Notes under the pieces: model-generated
The model's database searches: none
The model's input: the letters and a program-made list of their open reading frames with translations, nothing else
Told to the model about the DNA's origin: nothing
DNA from: Hydractinia symbiolongicarpus
Taxonomy: Eukaryota; Cnidaria; Hydrozoa; Anthoathecata; Hydractiniidae
Assembly: GCF_029227915.1 (NCBI RefSeq)
Contig: NC_079881.1
Span: 11,693,501-11,757,500, forward strand
Reading direction: 5' to 3'
DNA: 64,000 bases
Program-made: the position numbers and the translations under genes
Shown here: positions 21,902 through 34,690 of the stretch, one piece after another
Position numbering within the stretch: position 1 is the first letter of the stretch
How the letters are laid out: every line of letters begins with the position of its first letter

Positions 21902-23499
21902 TTCAAGTTTAAACACACGTCTTTAATATTGTCGTGGATACAATGTTTTTAAGTTAAACTTTTCAATGTTTATTTTATGTAAGTCCATTTTGGATCCATT
22001 GGTTTAAGGTAATAATGTTAAAAATCTGAGATGGTTAATCCACGCTTGTTTTGACATTGATAAAAAAATCGTCTAAGCATACTCAAAAGTCTTTTTCCTC
22101 GTCTATTCAAAAAATTTACTTTTAATACAGACCTTTACCAAAGCTATCCTTCGAATTAAGTACTAAATTTTTTTATTTAAAAAAAACTAGGAAATTGTGT
22201 AACTTGTTAGTTTCCATAACGTCAGATCCTTTTGAATGGATTCTACTTTATTCAAACGGAATTTTATTACACTATTATTCCTACGCTTCTTTCTCGTTCA
22301 AGGCAAATGTTTTCGATAGCTAGACACCTAATTGTACAAATGTGGGAAAGACTAATCACAAGCTAAACCTCCACACGCGTTAGATGTCAAAATTCAAACA
22401 AGTCATGCTATTTGAACATCCTTAATTACTTCCTTATTACTTTCGTATAAACATGCCAAAAACAGGTTAATTTTAAAGCGTTTTGCTTGTTTCTTGAAAT
22501 TCAGTGAAACCTGTCTATATCGAACAAAAACATTTGGCTATCGAGAAGTGTTCGCTACATGCTGGTTCTTTCCAAATTTGTATGTATTGCTTCAAAAGCT
22601 TGCTCTGTTGCTTTGAGGTATATTGAAATTGACGGCACAGTGTGTCAGGATGCTGATTTGACAGAAAAAAAAAACTAAAGTCAATATATATTTTAAATGT
22701 ATTGTCTATTTTAAGCGAAGAAAATTAAATATTTTGATCCTCACTTCAAAAGTCAAACCTGTGGGAACTTCGTTGTTTTGACAAAGTACGATATCAAGTA
22801 GCTAATATATAACATAATTGAAGCAGTCGCAAACCAGGGGTCAGTTCCACAGAGTATTTTACATTGGTACAATGACATTACTTTCGTGACAAGAGTTTTA
22901 TCGTCATTCAATCCCTCCATGCATCCGTCCTTGTACAAGGAATGCGTAGGTACATACCCAAGCAAACCCCCGTTTTACTATGGCGCTCCTGCCCTCACCC
23001 ACCCCTCCCCTCTTTCTTTTAGTTTATGGATTCCCCTATTTCTGAGGAAACACGGAACTATTTCCTAGCTGTGATGTACGAAAACAATTTGCAATTATTG
23101 GCGATATTAGATCTGCGCGAAAATTAATTCATGACAATTAAATATGAGAGCCATTTATGAATTGTCATAGTAAGGTTTGCTCTGCTTCTTGCTTCAGCAC
23201 AGTTATAGACAATTGGTCAATGTTAAAGAAAAGAAAATGGAGATGACTGCATGACGTATAAGCATGTTTTAAAGAATCACTTACTTCAATATAATGCTTT
23301 ACATTTATTTTCCATTTATTTTGTTTGACTACAATTTTTGGCATGATAATAGTGTAAGGATTTTTAACACAGCAGAAATTTTTCAGGTGTTAAGGCTACC
23401 TAAAAATGTTAAGAGATTACCAATAACATCTGTTTTTCCAAAAGTGGATAGATTTTAGACTTAAAAATGTATTAAAATCTAGCAGGAAAGTCAAGAAGC
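21902..23499. other. Intergenic, no gene seen
   Basis: AT-rich except for a C-rich stretch at about 22965-23040. Open frames at 22753-22965 and 22886-23068 overlap on opposite strands and have no protein-like features. Confidence 0.4.
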
Positions 23500-23503
23500 T
23501 TAA

Positions 23504-24189
23504 CCCTATTAGGTCCGGGGACTCCTGATTGCTTTCTTATATGGCTATGATACTTACTGAGTTTCAACATTTATCTATGACACACCTGCATGTTAAATTT
23601 TTAAGTCCCATACCTTTCAGAGGCTTTGATATTGGCCATTACTCGAAACTACCCTAAAAATCTCTATGAAATCCTTATAATATGGAAAATATAATAACTC
23701 CTGTTAGGATTATCCTTAGAACTTGAAACTTGCAACACAACTTTGTTTCATCAAGAAGAATCATTGTGAATAATTTTGACACGTGACTAATCTGATTTCC
23801 CGATTTTGTAGGATTTTACCTGAAAATCGAAAAAAAACGGATTTTTGGGCAATTTCTGGCAATTTTTTATCCGATCCATGTAAAAACCGGAAGATATGTT
23901 AAAAAAATTTTATTTAGCTTTCAGAAACTTCAAACAGAATGTAAAAATTCGCTCTAGAACAAAAGTAATTATATTTTATGCAGATAGTGGCATTTTTAAC
24001 AATTCTCAAGCTTCTGATGACGTCACGGAAAATGTGCTGACGCAAGCAAAAATTTATTGCCGCCATTTTGTTCCTTTTATGACGTACTATAAGTGTGCCA
24101 AGTTTGATTCAATTTGAATAATCCTATGAAAAGTTATTGAGGGGGGGGAGGGAAGGGTCATAGTATGAAAAACCCCGGACCGAATAGGG
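23504..24189. mobile_element. 686-bp TTAA-flanked MITE
   Basis: The ends are CCCTATTAGGTCCGGGG at 23504 and the inverse of CCCTATTCGGTCCGGGG ending at 24189, differing at one position. They are flanked directly by TTAA at 23500-23503 and 24190-24193. TTAA duplications are used by piggyBac and Kolobok elements. The interior has no transposase; an open frame at 23896-24117 is not recognised. The right end has a G-rich run (GAGGGGGGGGAGGG) before the terminal repeat. Confidence 0.9.
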
Positions 24190-24590
24190 TTAAACAAAGT
24201 TTTTGATTTAGTTGAGAATATTATAGGTTTTACATGGATTTTTTATTTAGGAACAGTAATCACGAAAGCTTATACGAGTATAATCACTTCGCTTATCCTT
24301 TGATTCTTAAAAATAACTAAGCTTTAAGAAATAAATAAATTAGGAAATAATCCAAGATTTCCCAAATGTTCAGCGTTTGATCGATTCGCGAATTACAGCA
24401 TGTGTAAAACCATTTTAATACCAATCTAAACAGTAAGCAAATATATATATAAATCGATATACGAAACTCTGCTTAGTTACCAGGTTATCACATTTTGCAA
24501 ACTTGTACCCAGGGCTTCTTAGGTTTTTTATATTGGGTGAAATCTAAAACCCCAAGAAAGCCTGGAAAGTAGGTTGTCTAGTTTAATATG

Positions 24591-25210
24591 TTAAACTACG
24601 ACACGAGTAAAAATTAAAAATAAGTGATCCGTGTTTCCTTATTAAATTCTAATGTTACTGAATACGAGAAATTGTATGGTCAAGGAAAACAAATCATTAG
24701 TCATTGCTATTTTTATGCCAAAAAATTAATTGGTAAAAAATCGACTCAAGGTCATGTACTACAATTCATATTTTCTAGATGATGTTTTTACAAACATAAT
24801 CTTTAAAAGCCTATTATGTTAAAGATTTGTTCTCATTTTTCTTCCGTTGGAAAGCTTGATGTTCAATATTAGGTGCTTTCTCATAGAACAAACTTCTAAG
24901 TCAAATGTACAGAATAACTGACCTTCTGATATAATATTGCAGACCTTAAAACACCATGTCACAGCAGTGAGAAAAAAAGAGAGTCCTGATATTTTGATAT
25001 CTATGGAATATAGCATATAATGACCGGCTCATTAGTAGACTATTACAATGAGGCGATTTTTTACCAATTAAATTTTTGGCATAAAAATAGTACTGACTAA
25101 TGTTTTATTTTTCTTGGCCATATAATTTCTTGTATCCAGGTAACACCAAAATTTACTAATGAAATCCAGATCATTTATTTTTTAATGTTTGCGCGTGTCA
25201 TTGTTTAAAA
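24591..25210. repeat. Large foldback: inverted arms of about 155 bp
   Basis: 24591-24743 is related to the reverse complement of 25054-25210, with blocks such as TTTTTATGCCAAAAA, TTAATTGGTAAAAAATCG, CATTAGTCA and AATAAGTGATC recurring in the same order. Identity is high near the inner ends and lower outward. The spacer of about 310 bp is unique. It could be a foldback transposon or a hairpin-RNA source. No target duplication was identified. Confidence 0.8.
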
Positions 25211-27828
25211 TGTAGTTAATGAATTAAAAATTTCGTCACACCAGACAACTTTCTCTCCAGGACTTTTTTAGTTTATGTCTAAATATCGTGGAGACGAAAA
25301 TGTAAAAATTGCGATCGCCCGCCAATCTCGTTGAATACAAGGCTTTTCCATAAATGTTTTTCCGAACTTTGTGTGTTGGATTTTTTGAAATTATTATTCA
25401 AATTTTTTTTATCTTATTATTATTTCTGGTCGTTAACAAGTTCTGATTAGCTATGTTTTTGTTTTTTTTAAGCTTATGCAATTGTATAAATATACGCCCG
25501 TCTGCAAAACTTTCGTGTATAAGAAATAAAATGCTAAATTTCCCCTTGCGATTTTAATGGTAAAGTCTGTACCAAACTTTTTCCATATATACCGTAAAGT
25601 ATGAGACCTACTTTTGGTGGTATGTTGTACCGCTTCTAGATCACCCATGCACCCTAGTGGTATTTGAGTAGAGGAAAGGAAATTTTTCTAACCTCCGGGA
25701 GGCTGTTTATTAAATATATAACTTTGCCAGAGGGCGCTCTTTTAGAGACGTGTAAAGAATCTTTTTTACCAAGGCGCTAATTTATTGCAGCAAACATTTT
25801 CAACTTTAAAATATTATTTTGATTCTAGGGCCTTTCTTCTACTTTATGATTGTGGCTGACCTGCAATAAAAAGTTTTTATTTGACGTCTGCATGTCATGG
25901 TTGTTTGATTAAAAGTTTACGCTGAAGACAGATTCTTATTTCAATCACCTTCTCGCAGGCTTTATCGTAAAAAAGAATTGTTATTTTTTTATGCTAATTT
26001 GGAGAAGGCAAACATAAGCTCGGATATTTCAAATGTAAATAGCTCATATAACGGTCACGTACGCTTTCATGTAAATGTTTTTTGTTTTTATTGTAAACAT
26101 GAAAGGAAAGTAATCCTTTTTGATTTCGATTGACGATTTTAAGCAAACAGAACAGTGGTGTCGAGACAAGTTGAAATTATTGTAAACAAAAAAAGTGAAG
26201 AAACTACCTCAAAAAATAAGCATTACTAATGGTGATGTATCAAGTTGGACTTGATTCTTCGACCTCTTGCATTGCAGTCGTTGCTCTACCGACAGTGTTA
26301 TTGATCCGATGATATCTGCCTAGCACATGCAGTAGAAAAAGCGAGAGTAGTTCTACTTTGCAACTTTCTACGAGGCCGGGTTGTATATCTTCCTCACGAT
26401 TATCGTACCAAAAAAGCATCCTCGTCATCAATCTTGCAGAGTATTTGGAAATCTAATGTGCAGGTTCGAAAATTATTTCCTTAAATATTGCACATATCAT
26501 AGCTTCGACAAAAATTTTCAGAATTGACTTTTATTTTCATAGTTAGGTCCCTTGATTGCATTATAAACTGGAACAAGAAGGTTTCTGGAATGAACGTCTA
26601 ATGTTTAATAACACAATGATAGAAATTCTATGCAAACTGCAGCAATAGTCTATGATAACAAAAGACTCAGCCCTGTGTTTTTTAAAACGAAGTACTTAAT
26701 TCGATAACTTTCACAAGAAGTTATTTTGCAAAATACTAAACGTTCGGGTGTATTTTAATAAAGAGACTTTTTGGCCAGGTAGACTTATACTGTGTTTTGG
26801 TTTGAACCGCTTTGAGGAAAATGCCTTTTTCAAAAAATAATTCCACAGATGTGCAGCACGGTTCGCCTGTACTTAAGCCCTCAACATGGCAATCGACGCC
26901 GTGTCACCCAGCTAGTGTTAATTTGAATATATTGATTTATACGCATTTTATTGGAATGTGGAAGATAAACACACGCAAAATTTAGGGACATCCCCGTTTG
27001 AAGGCGCTTTTGTCTTCGTGATAGCCACTCTGTGATATCATCCCCAGGGGTTCTTGCCCCTTGGGACGAGTGTCAACAAAAACAACATTTTGAACTAATC
27101 GTGCTTGTATCTTTCTTTATAACATTTACAATATATTTAAATACATTTTTTAATATATCTTATATACAAGTAACGATTAATTCGGTAATCGATTTATTTA
27201 AACGGCCGGTGGTATGAAGTGTATAGAATGGGGAAGCGTTTTTGAGTAGAAGACATCTATATTGTTTGATTGCTTTTATAAAGAAATTTGATACAGTTCA
27301 ACACAACCTCCTTTTAATACGAGTACTGAGAGTAACACAAAGTACTGGTAACCAGTTTGTCATGTGGCACGTGATATGTTTTGCAATTCTATAAAATATT
27401 AATAAAATTCTTTTTTCTGGTCTGGAAAATATACAACACTTTTAAAGTCAAATAAGAATAAATACTTTATATAAATTAAAAAAACCAAAAACACAAAATG
27501 TTTTCTAGTGTCAGACCACCTTAAAAAACAAGGAAGTCACGATTTGAAACACAAGGTGTAAGGTAATTTCCGGCCATTGTACCATCGCTAAGTGGCGTTG
27601 TGAGAACCAGACCTTACAGAAACAGTAACACTACATAAAACTCTGAACACATTATAAATTATTCACAGCAATAATGACAGAATACTTGAAATAATTTCGT
27701 CATTTTTTACATCCTTTGCAATTAATTAAATTCTTCTGTTTTGTAGGAACTTGGCAGAGCAACCTGTGATGTAATCTCTGCTTATTATTCTACATATGCA
27801 TATTTTTTCATTCCGGTATGTGTGGTCA
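25211..27828. other. Intergenic, one possible decayed SINE and one dispersed motif
   Basis: Open frames on the minus strand at 25451-25648 and 26240-26431 lack domain or splice support. CCCCAGGGGTTCTTGCCCC followed by TTGGGACGAG at 27043-27069 belongs to the CCTCGT..CCAGGG family. Nothing else could be classified. Confidence 0.4.
26220..26330 (-). mobile_element. Possible decayed tRNA-derived SINE
   Basis: Reading the minus strand, GTCGGTAGAGCAACGACTGC resembles the D-arm and anticodon arm of a tRNA. GAATCAAGTCC downstream, at roughly the right distance, resembles a B-box. Both boxes carry changes, and the A-box is weak. It could equally be a tRNA pseudogene. Confidence 0.35.
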
Positions 27829-29268
27829 CTACACAGCGTAATATTTTGATGATTTAAACCAGTTTTGATATTCTTTTTTTAAGTTTTGCCAAGCTTTTTG
27901 AACCGGTTTAGACACAGTTTTATTTTTCTCTTTAAGCTTGTTCTTTTTGTATTGTTTCGGGTCGTCAAAATACACTAATAGTGGTACATGTTTCCAGCTC
28001 ATCTTTTTAGCATTCTCTTTCCAAAAATCGACGTCCGATGTCTCCTTGGATTCTTTTTTTCCTTTCTCTTCCTCGCCTGCATCATCGTCAGGTTCGTTGT
28101 CATCGGGAACTTCACCGGAACCTGATGACGCCATATCAGTTTCCTTGCCTTGATCTGTGCCCACCTTTTCTCCTTGGACTAAAAAATAAACAATATTCAC
28201 ATATTTATACAAAAACATCAAAAGTATCCAAGGACGAGTGATATTATTGTGAGGAAATATCCCAGTGTGCTACAGGTTAAAACTTTATAAATGTAGTAAA
28301 TTCACAATTTTGAAATATTTTCTGTATTTTCCATATTATTTGTTTCTTTGTATGTTTACGTTAAATAAGAGATATAACTAAAAAATTAGGGAGTTCATCA
28401 ATCTTTAATTTTTTCAGACTTTTCTTACGTAACTTAACAAAAGGTTAAACATTTCACACATTCTCCAGACTTCATTATAAAAAGTGTTTTTATAGATGTG
28501 ATTATGAGTTTTCGAAAAATCGAAAACAGACTTCGGGCACCTTTTTTGACAACATCAACGTGCGTATTCAGAATTACGAATTCGACTACAAAATAATTTT
28601 TTTTACGCTGCTCGAAAAGAAGTTGAGTTCTTAACCTTCCATTGAATAATACAAGATTTATGTGGAAAACCAAAACCAAACAAACTTTCGTGGAGCAGAA
28701 AGAATTTTACCTAGAAAATGATCTTCCATGTTATTTAAAAATCTTTTATTTGCGCATAACTTCTTTATTTTAAATCTTTTCATAACTTGATCAATTAATG
28801 ACTTAATTGTTGATAAAGTTTTAGGATCATTTATAGAGCAAAGTTCATCTGTAACATGTTTCTTCAAACACTGCAATAAATCACTGGCGTCACATTCTTC
28901 CGTCAGTTTCTTGCTCTTTAGTTGACCAATGACACACTTGGTATGTAGCGAGTATTCACAATCTAGAAACACGTAAACAAAAATTACAAAAAATATTTTA
29001 AAAAAGTCATTTAAAAATTATTTTTGAGGTCTTTCATTACCACATTTTTTTCTAAGTTCAAATTTTACTTCTAATATCATATATTTTTACAAACTTAGAA
29101 ATAAAAATGGTAAGTGGGAAACATAACTAGTCATGGCGCAGTTACTATTTTATATTACTTACCGCTCATACTCGTGTATGATTTCTTCGCGATGACATTA
29201 GCGATAGCACAACAGAAGGATAGCGTTAAAACGCTCCAAAACAAGAGACACACATTCATGTAACGCAT
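27829..29268 (-). CDS. Secreted six-cysteine protein, function unknown
   Basis: Three exons, 29163-29268, 28711-28962 and 27829-28178 (stop 27829-27831), give 235 residues with consistent phase 1 junctions. Exon 1 is a signal peptide, MRYMNVCLLFWSVLTLSFCC, followed by AIANVIAKKS. Exon 2 carries six cysteines with spacing C-x7-C-x13-C-x7-C-x9-C-x27-C in a helical-looking segment. Exon 3 is a strongly acidic linker (EVPDDNEPDDDAGEEEKG) followed by a lysine- and tryptophan-rich tail (WKENAKKMSWKH, WQNLKKEYQNWFKSS). An even cysteine number suggests three disulphides in an extracellular or capsule protein. I do not recognise the family. The start is the first ATG before the hydrophobic core; M4 would also work. 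Confidence 0.75.
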
Positions 29269-32200
29269 ACTTGAAGCAAGTGGCAAAATAACACTTTTTT
29301 CTAGTTATCGTGACTTCTAAAAGATGTCAAGTCGATCAACTGTTGTGGTGATATAGCAAAAATTCGAAATATGCTACGGTATTGTTAAAGATATACAATC
29401 TTTTTTCAGCTTTTTCTTTAAATTCTTTTATTTCTTCGTCGTAAGATACCGGATAATGTATTTTTTGTAATATATTCTATAATATAAAGAAAAGTATTCT
29501 TAAAAATACGATGTAACGTCATTTCAACCCTTCTACAAAAACGTATCACACTAAAGCATAAAAAGCCCACTATACAATTCGTTCTTTATAAGATTTTTAT
29601 TTTACTAGCGTTTCATCATAAACATGTTAAAATTAGCACCATGAGATCTTGTTTAAACATGAACAATTGAAACATAAGACTTGTTAATCACCACGAGACG
29701 TTTGCATATACACACAGAGACACTGCAACTAATCCATGTTATAGAGCTGCAACTATGTTTTTATCGTCGCCAACAGGATAGTGACATTCCTGCAAGTTTT
29801 AATGACAAGTGAGTAAGGCGATTATGCGGGGGAGAGAATATCGATGTAGCTCTTTTCCTTGCTTTTAATCTATTGTTTTTCATAACAACTGTTAATTATT
29901 TGTTTACGCAGTGCAAATTAAGTGTTATATTCCTTAATTACACCAAAACATGATGTACCGTAATTGGTGTATGATTTATGATCTCGCCCACCTTTTGGCT
30001 TTATAGAGATAGTGACAACTCGATTAGCCAATGGAATAATAAATTATCCACGCAACAATTATTTATGGTTGCTACTTGTTATCTTCTGCTTGATTTCTTA
30101 TGCAGGTGAAAAGTCAACCATGTCCGAAGACAGGGGGCAGAAATCTACCAAAGTCTCAATAAGGTTAAAAATCAAAAGACCTTATTGGCCTTACTTACAC
30201 CGGCGGATAGTCAACACCGGTCCACTTCTTCCGGTCCTTAATTTTGTTTTCGTCCAAAGTGTCATATAAATGTATATACTTGTAGTACTGTACTTGTTAT
30301 CGCCATAACGAAGGACAGGGTCAAAGTCATTAGCAAATTAAACAAATATAAAGTGCCTAAATACTAATATTTAACGAAGCTTGATTAAATTACATGGTGC
30401 GCTAAATTAGTCATTCTCGTTGCAGGGTTCTTTGAGATAAACTTTTTCTCAAAAAGCTCAACAAAATCAGAACTCGCTATAACTTATGCATTCTGTGAAA
30501 ATAGACTGGTTTGGAAAATAAAGATAAAATTATTGATAATAGCAGTACAAGCAGGCTGCACTTTCTAGTTTAAAGGTTTTTTAGTCACCTAAAAAAAATA
30601 AAAATTTTTGTAAGTATTATTATGAAGAAAAAGTGACTTTGGTGGTTTTCCTTTGAAAAGTTTGTTTCTTATAAAATCTAAGTGGAGGTACCGTAGGATT
30701 ATGAAGTTACATGATAAAAATATGCCTTGACGGGAAACAATGAGTAATGCTGTCAATTTTAGAACTTACAGTCTTCTGTGGTCATAAAGTGATTACTTCA
30801 ATGTCCCTGTCAAGACCATCTCAATGATAGCATATCAATATTAATCGCCTAAGGCGTGCACTTTTAATTAACAAACTGATGTAGTCTAATCATTCCAAAA
30901 TACCTTTCTAATATACCCAATCTTCTATTTTCGTTGGCTTATTGTGCGTTCTTCGTAATATCTAACACAGTAATTTGACGATTAGCCAGTAAATGCACCG
31001 GTAACAGGAAACATATATTGTGTATTAGTAACTGAATACCGTAATTAGCTACCGCAAAAAACTCTATATTTGATTTTTCAGTTTTTGTTTAATTTTTGTA
31101 GGTGGTCAAAGATAATAGTTACGTATTATAGCTAAATTTATCCTACCTGAGAACACCCCGAGAGTTTTGCCTTCTATCTTATCGACAATTTCAGTTTAGT
31201 TTAAAAATGGTTTTTTGCAGTTTCGATCTTTCTATATTTTTATTCAAATTATTTATTTATGATTTGTTTTTTGTACGTATCAGATAAAAAATAAGGTTTT
31301 TTCATCTTTTAAAATGAATCTTAAGTGTTGTTAAGCTACGTACTTTATAGGCTTTTATAAATTCCCTTCTCACCACACTATACTGAATATTTTATTCTCT
31401 TTGACTAACAATACGTCCCACACTATGAAATAGAATATTTTGCTGTGAAATTGTTTTCAATATAACACGTTTCCACATTTTTTTCCTCTTTTTGCTTCTC
31501 TCGACTAAGTGTTAGTATATCTGTGACATTACCCAACGGTTTTGATTCACAATGTCCAACTAACAACTGAAACTGTTGCACCAGTCATTCTATCAGTGCA
31601 GTCACAGTGACATGCAGTGTTACAGGGCCTACTTTGAGGAAAGATGTCTTCGGACTATTAAAAACTAACAAGTTTCTTAAGATCCTTCATAAGATGCTTC
31701 TAGATCAATCTTGAACCATGAAGGTAAACAATTAAGATCGCAATAAAATATATATATATTTTTCGCCTATCTTGTTCGCCTGACACACAATCCATTATAA
31801 ATGGTCGAAAAACAATCTACGTAAATTCAGTTCAGGCTGTGATTATTTGTTGACAAACTGTAAGTGTCTATCTCACTACATCGTCATTAATAGCTAACAT
31901 TTTCTTTTTCTGTATGCCAAAACAGTTTTTTTTTTTTTGATTTAGGTGCTCATAAAACACTCAAGTTGCTATCGTTTACTAAGCAACTCATGTATCAACA
32001 GACGTGGAATCTTTTCGGCGTAATTAACTCCTGTATGATTTGTGAATTACGCAAATAACTTGCACAAGCTATATTTGCAACAAGAGAAATTGACAGTGGC
32101 ATATACACGCAAATAATATGTCGGAAATAAGTATGATGTAAAACGTTCATCAAACGCGAAAGATCCCTAGCGTGGTTTTGGTCAGTATTTAAAGTCTTAT

Positions 32201-33746
32201 TCAATTGAAGCAGCAGGTAAAAATTATAAAGAAATATTTTTGAATGTTGTAATTATTTTCCTAGAAGTTTGACGGCAAAAAGTCGTGCAAGAAGACTGGC
32301 TTCTCTTCTTTTGTTAAATTCTTTTACTATGCGCGATAGAACAAAAATCTTTTCCTCTAAAAATTGAGAACATATTGCTTTTAATCGGTTACAAAACAAC
32401 CATGCGACTAAAAATGTAGAAAAGTTGAATGGATGAGGAAGATGACAATGCTACATCAAAAAGCAAAGTCATGTATGGTACGAAAAGGTGTTACTGCATG
32501 GGGAAGGTACGAAAAAATTAGTCATTTGGTGCGTGCGAAATCTCTAGTGCCTACGCGCTTAAGGGCGAAACTTTAAGCTAACTATTGCGATGCTGACCGG
32601 TACCTCTCCAAGTAACAGGTATATATCTAACAAAATTTCAACAGTATTAAGCGTAACCATAACAAGTATTTTCAAAGATTTAAAACACAAAAATAATGTT
32701 TCATAGTTAAAATTTAGCTAGCTAAAAGAAGTTTTTGCTGACTCATAGTTTTATATAATAGTTACTGCTTAATGTTATATGAAACACTATTTTTTGAGCA
32801 AACGGTCGGGCTTTTAGTTTTAGTTTTTTGTAATACCTACGGACGTGAAAAATATAAAAGACTAGTTACACGCCCATTGAAATCCACAGCCAATTCGCCT
32901 GTCTCTACTTGCAGCTACAATCTTTGGCTCACAGACTGAAGTTGGGTATTAGAATATTAATGACTAGCCGTTGTGTCTCTTTCTCTATGCATCAACTCTA
33001 CGCTCGCAAAATACTTTAAAATCAGCCAACGTTGTGAGGTATGTTAAAATGTCTTATATAATTGATTCATTTTAACTCACTGACTTAGTCTAACTGAAAT
33101 GAGAAGCTTGCCTTAGAAACGGATATCAGAAGGAGAAAATTAAATCTTAATTTCCTCCATCATCATTACGAGTGCAGCGAAATCACAATGTAAAGCAAGA
33201 AAATGTCGTGATGAGACTTCCAAGGTTATTTTATATTAATGTCCGCTATTGTTGTGCATCCCTAGTGTCACTTCGTTGTACAACATTAAATTGAAGACTG
33301 TTACTACAATTGTTGCTCAACAATTTTTATTTTAATGACACCGACCTTCAAAAAGCAACACAATAACAGCAACACATCAACAGCAACACAACAACAACAT
33401 GAAATAGCAACAAACCTAACAATGACAACCACATTATCTCTGTGAGAAATGTAGATAGTGTCACTTAAAATCTTCATTAAAATGCCTAATTTATCTAAAA
33501 CATAATTGAAGTATAACTTTAACTTCATCTATAAACAAGTTTGTCTTAGAATGTTTAATATGTGTATTTGACGGGTTTATAATTGTCCTCTGTCCCCACG
33601 CTTTCAACATGACACTATGACAGTCATCCGACCACCTTCATTGATAATTCAAAATGTTCGTGGTCACATTTTATCAGTTTTCTTTTTTTAACAAAAACAC
33701 AGTGCCTTTATCTTTTCTTACAAAATAGAATTATAAGTCAATATAC
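29269..33746. other. Gene-poor region
   Basis: No splice-supported gene found. Two frames have weak merit. One, 30012-30269 plus, contains a hydrophobic segment (YLWLLLVIFCLISYAGEKS) like a signal peptide. The other, 31995-32204 minus, has a possible membrane span (HIICVYMPLSISLVANIAC). Neither shows homology I can name. A near-perfect inverted pair GGAGAAAATTA/TTAATTTCCTCC lies at 33132-33158. Confidence 0.35.
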
Positions 33747-33950
33747 CTCATAACATCATATGCTATGATTTGATCTTCTGCTTTCATATCATACGCAAGA
33801 ATTTTTTTAAACACAATGTTAAAGCTTGAAATAGTTAAATGTGGAGAAGTTGCAAAATAATCAAAAAGGATTGTTCTTGATACTTTCAGAAGACTTACTA
33901 AAAGAGAGAGCTTTGAAATAATACTTTTGGTTATGTCAGGTGTAACCGAC
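33747..33950 (-). CDS. Candidate internal exon, unknown protein
   Basis: 68 codons between an acceptor (TTTTTATACAG) and a donor (ATGAG|GTATAT), phase 0 at both ends. It begins SVTPDITKSIISKLSLLVSL and contains FDYFATSPHLTISSF and YDMKAEDQIIAYDVMR. The composition is protein-like and helical, but no family was recognised and no partner exon was found on either side. A chance frame remains possible. Confidence 0.33.
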
Positions 33951-34537
33951 TGTATAAAAATTATCAATGAACAAAATACCTACTTGCTAAAACAGAATCA
34001 TTTATTAGATAGAAATAGCATAAGAACGAATGACACCAGTAAGTAAGTGTCAGATTTTAAAAACAAAAGCAAAATACACTAATCCTAAATTTCAAATAGT
34101 CTTCTTAAGGTGAAAAAACGAAAATTTCATGTCAAAATGTCATTCATTTTTTTTTAAAAAAAAAAGAAAAGGAAAGAAAAGAAAAGAAATACTTAATTGC
34201 AAGATTTTTAAAAAATGTTAAACATTCTGATTCATACGCCGCATCGTTCAATTGAAACAAAATGGCCAATTTCCTAAGGACATACCGTCTTCTTTAATTG
34301 GTAGCAATTCCATTGATTTTTAATATTTTAAATAATTAGGTTCAACTTATTAGAAAATTGCCACAATAAATAATTTAGTAGTCATAAAAGTGATTTAGAC
34401 CAATAATTAAAATAACATGCAGTATTTGAATTATCACTTGATGTTCTTGATAATAAATATAGCGCTGTTGAGACATTGCTTAAATTGAATACACGTCTAA
34501 ACTTTGGTGGCCATACTCTTCGCCACCTAAAATTTTA

Positions 34538-34690
34538 TCACTGTACTGACGATAGTGTAGTTGCTATATCTATTGTGTTACCATCATCAATCACATGACT
34601 ATGAATTTTGTCATCTTCGTACACTTTTGTCACCATAAACCGATAGATTTTAAACTTAAAGGCGTATACTATAACACACACGAAAAAGTA
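34538..34690 (-). CDS. Candidate 3'-terminal exon of a membrane protein
   Basis: 51 codons from an acceptor (CTTATCTTAG) to a TGA stop (34538-34540). It begins with a hydrophobic stretch, YFFVCVIVYAFKFKIYRF, then a polar acidic tail, KVYEDDKIHSHVIDDGNTID, ending ATTLSSVQ. This looks like the last membrane span and cytoplasmic tail of a transmembrane protein. Upstream exons were not found in the following 2 kb. Not recognised as any family. Confidence 0.42.
   Translation of the reverse strand, partial: YFFVCVIVYAFKFKIYRFMVTKVYEDDKIHSHVIDDGNTIDIATTLSSVQ

Noticed and set aside
30012-30269. 85-codon frame with a signal-like segment
   Set aside because: No homology, no second exon and an unremarkable tail; left as a remark in the gene-poor region.
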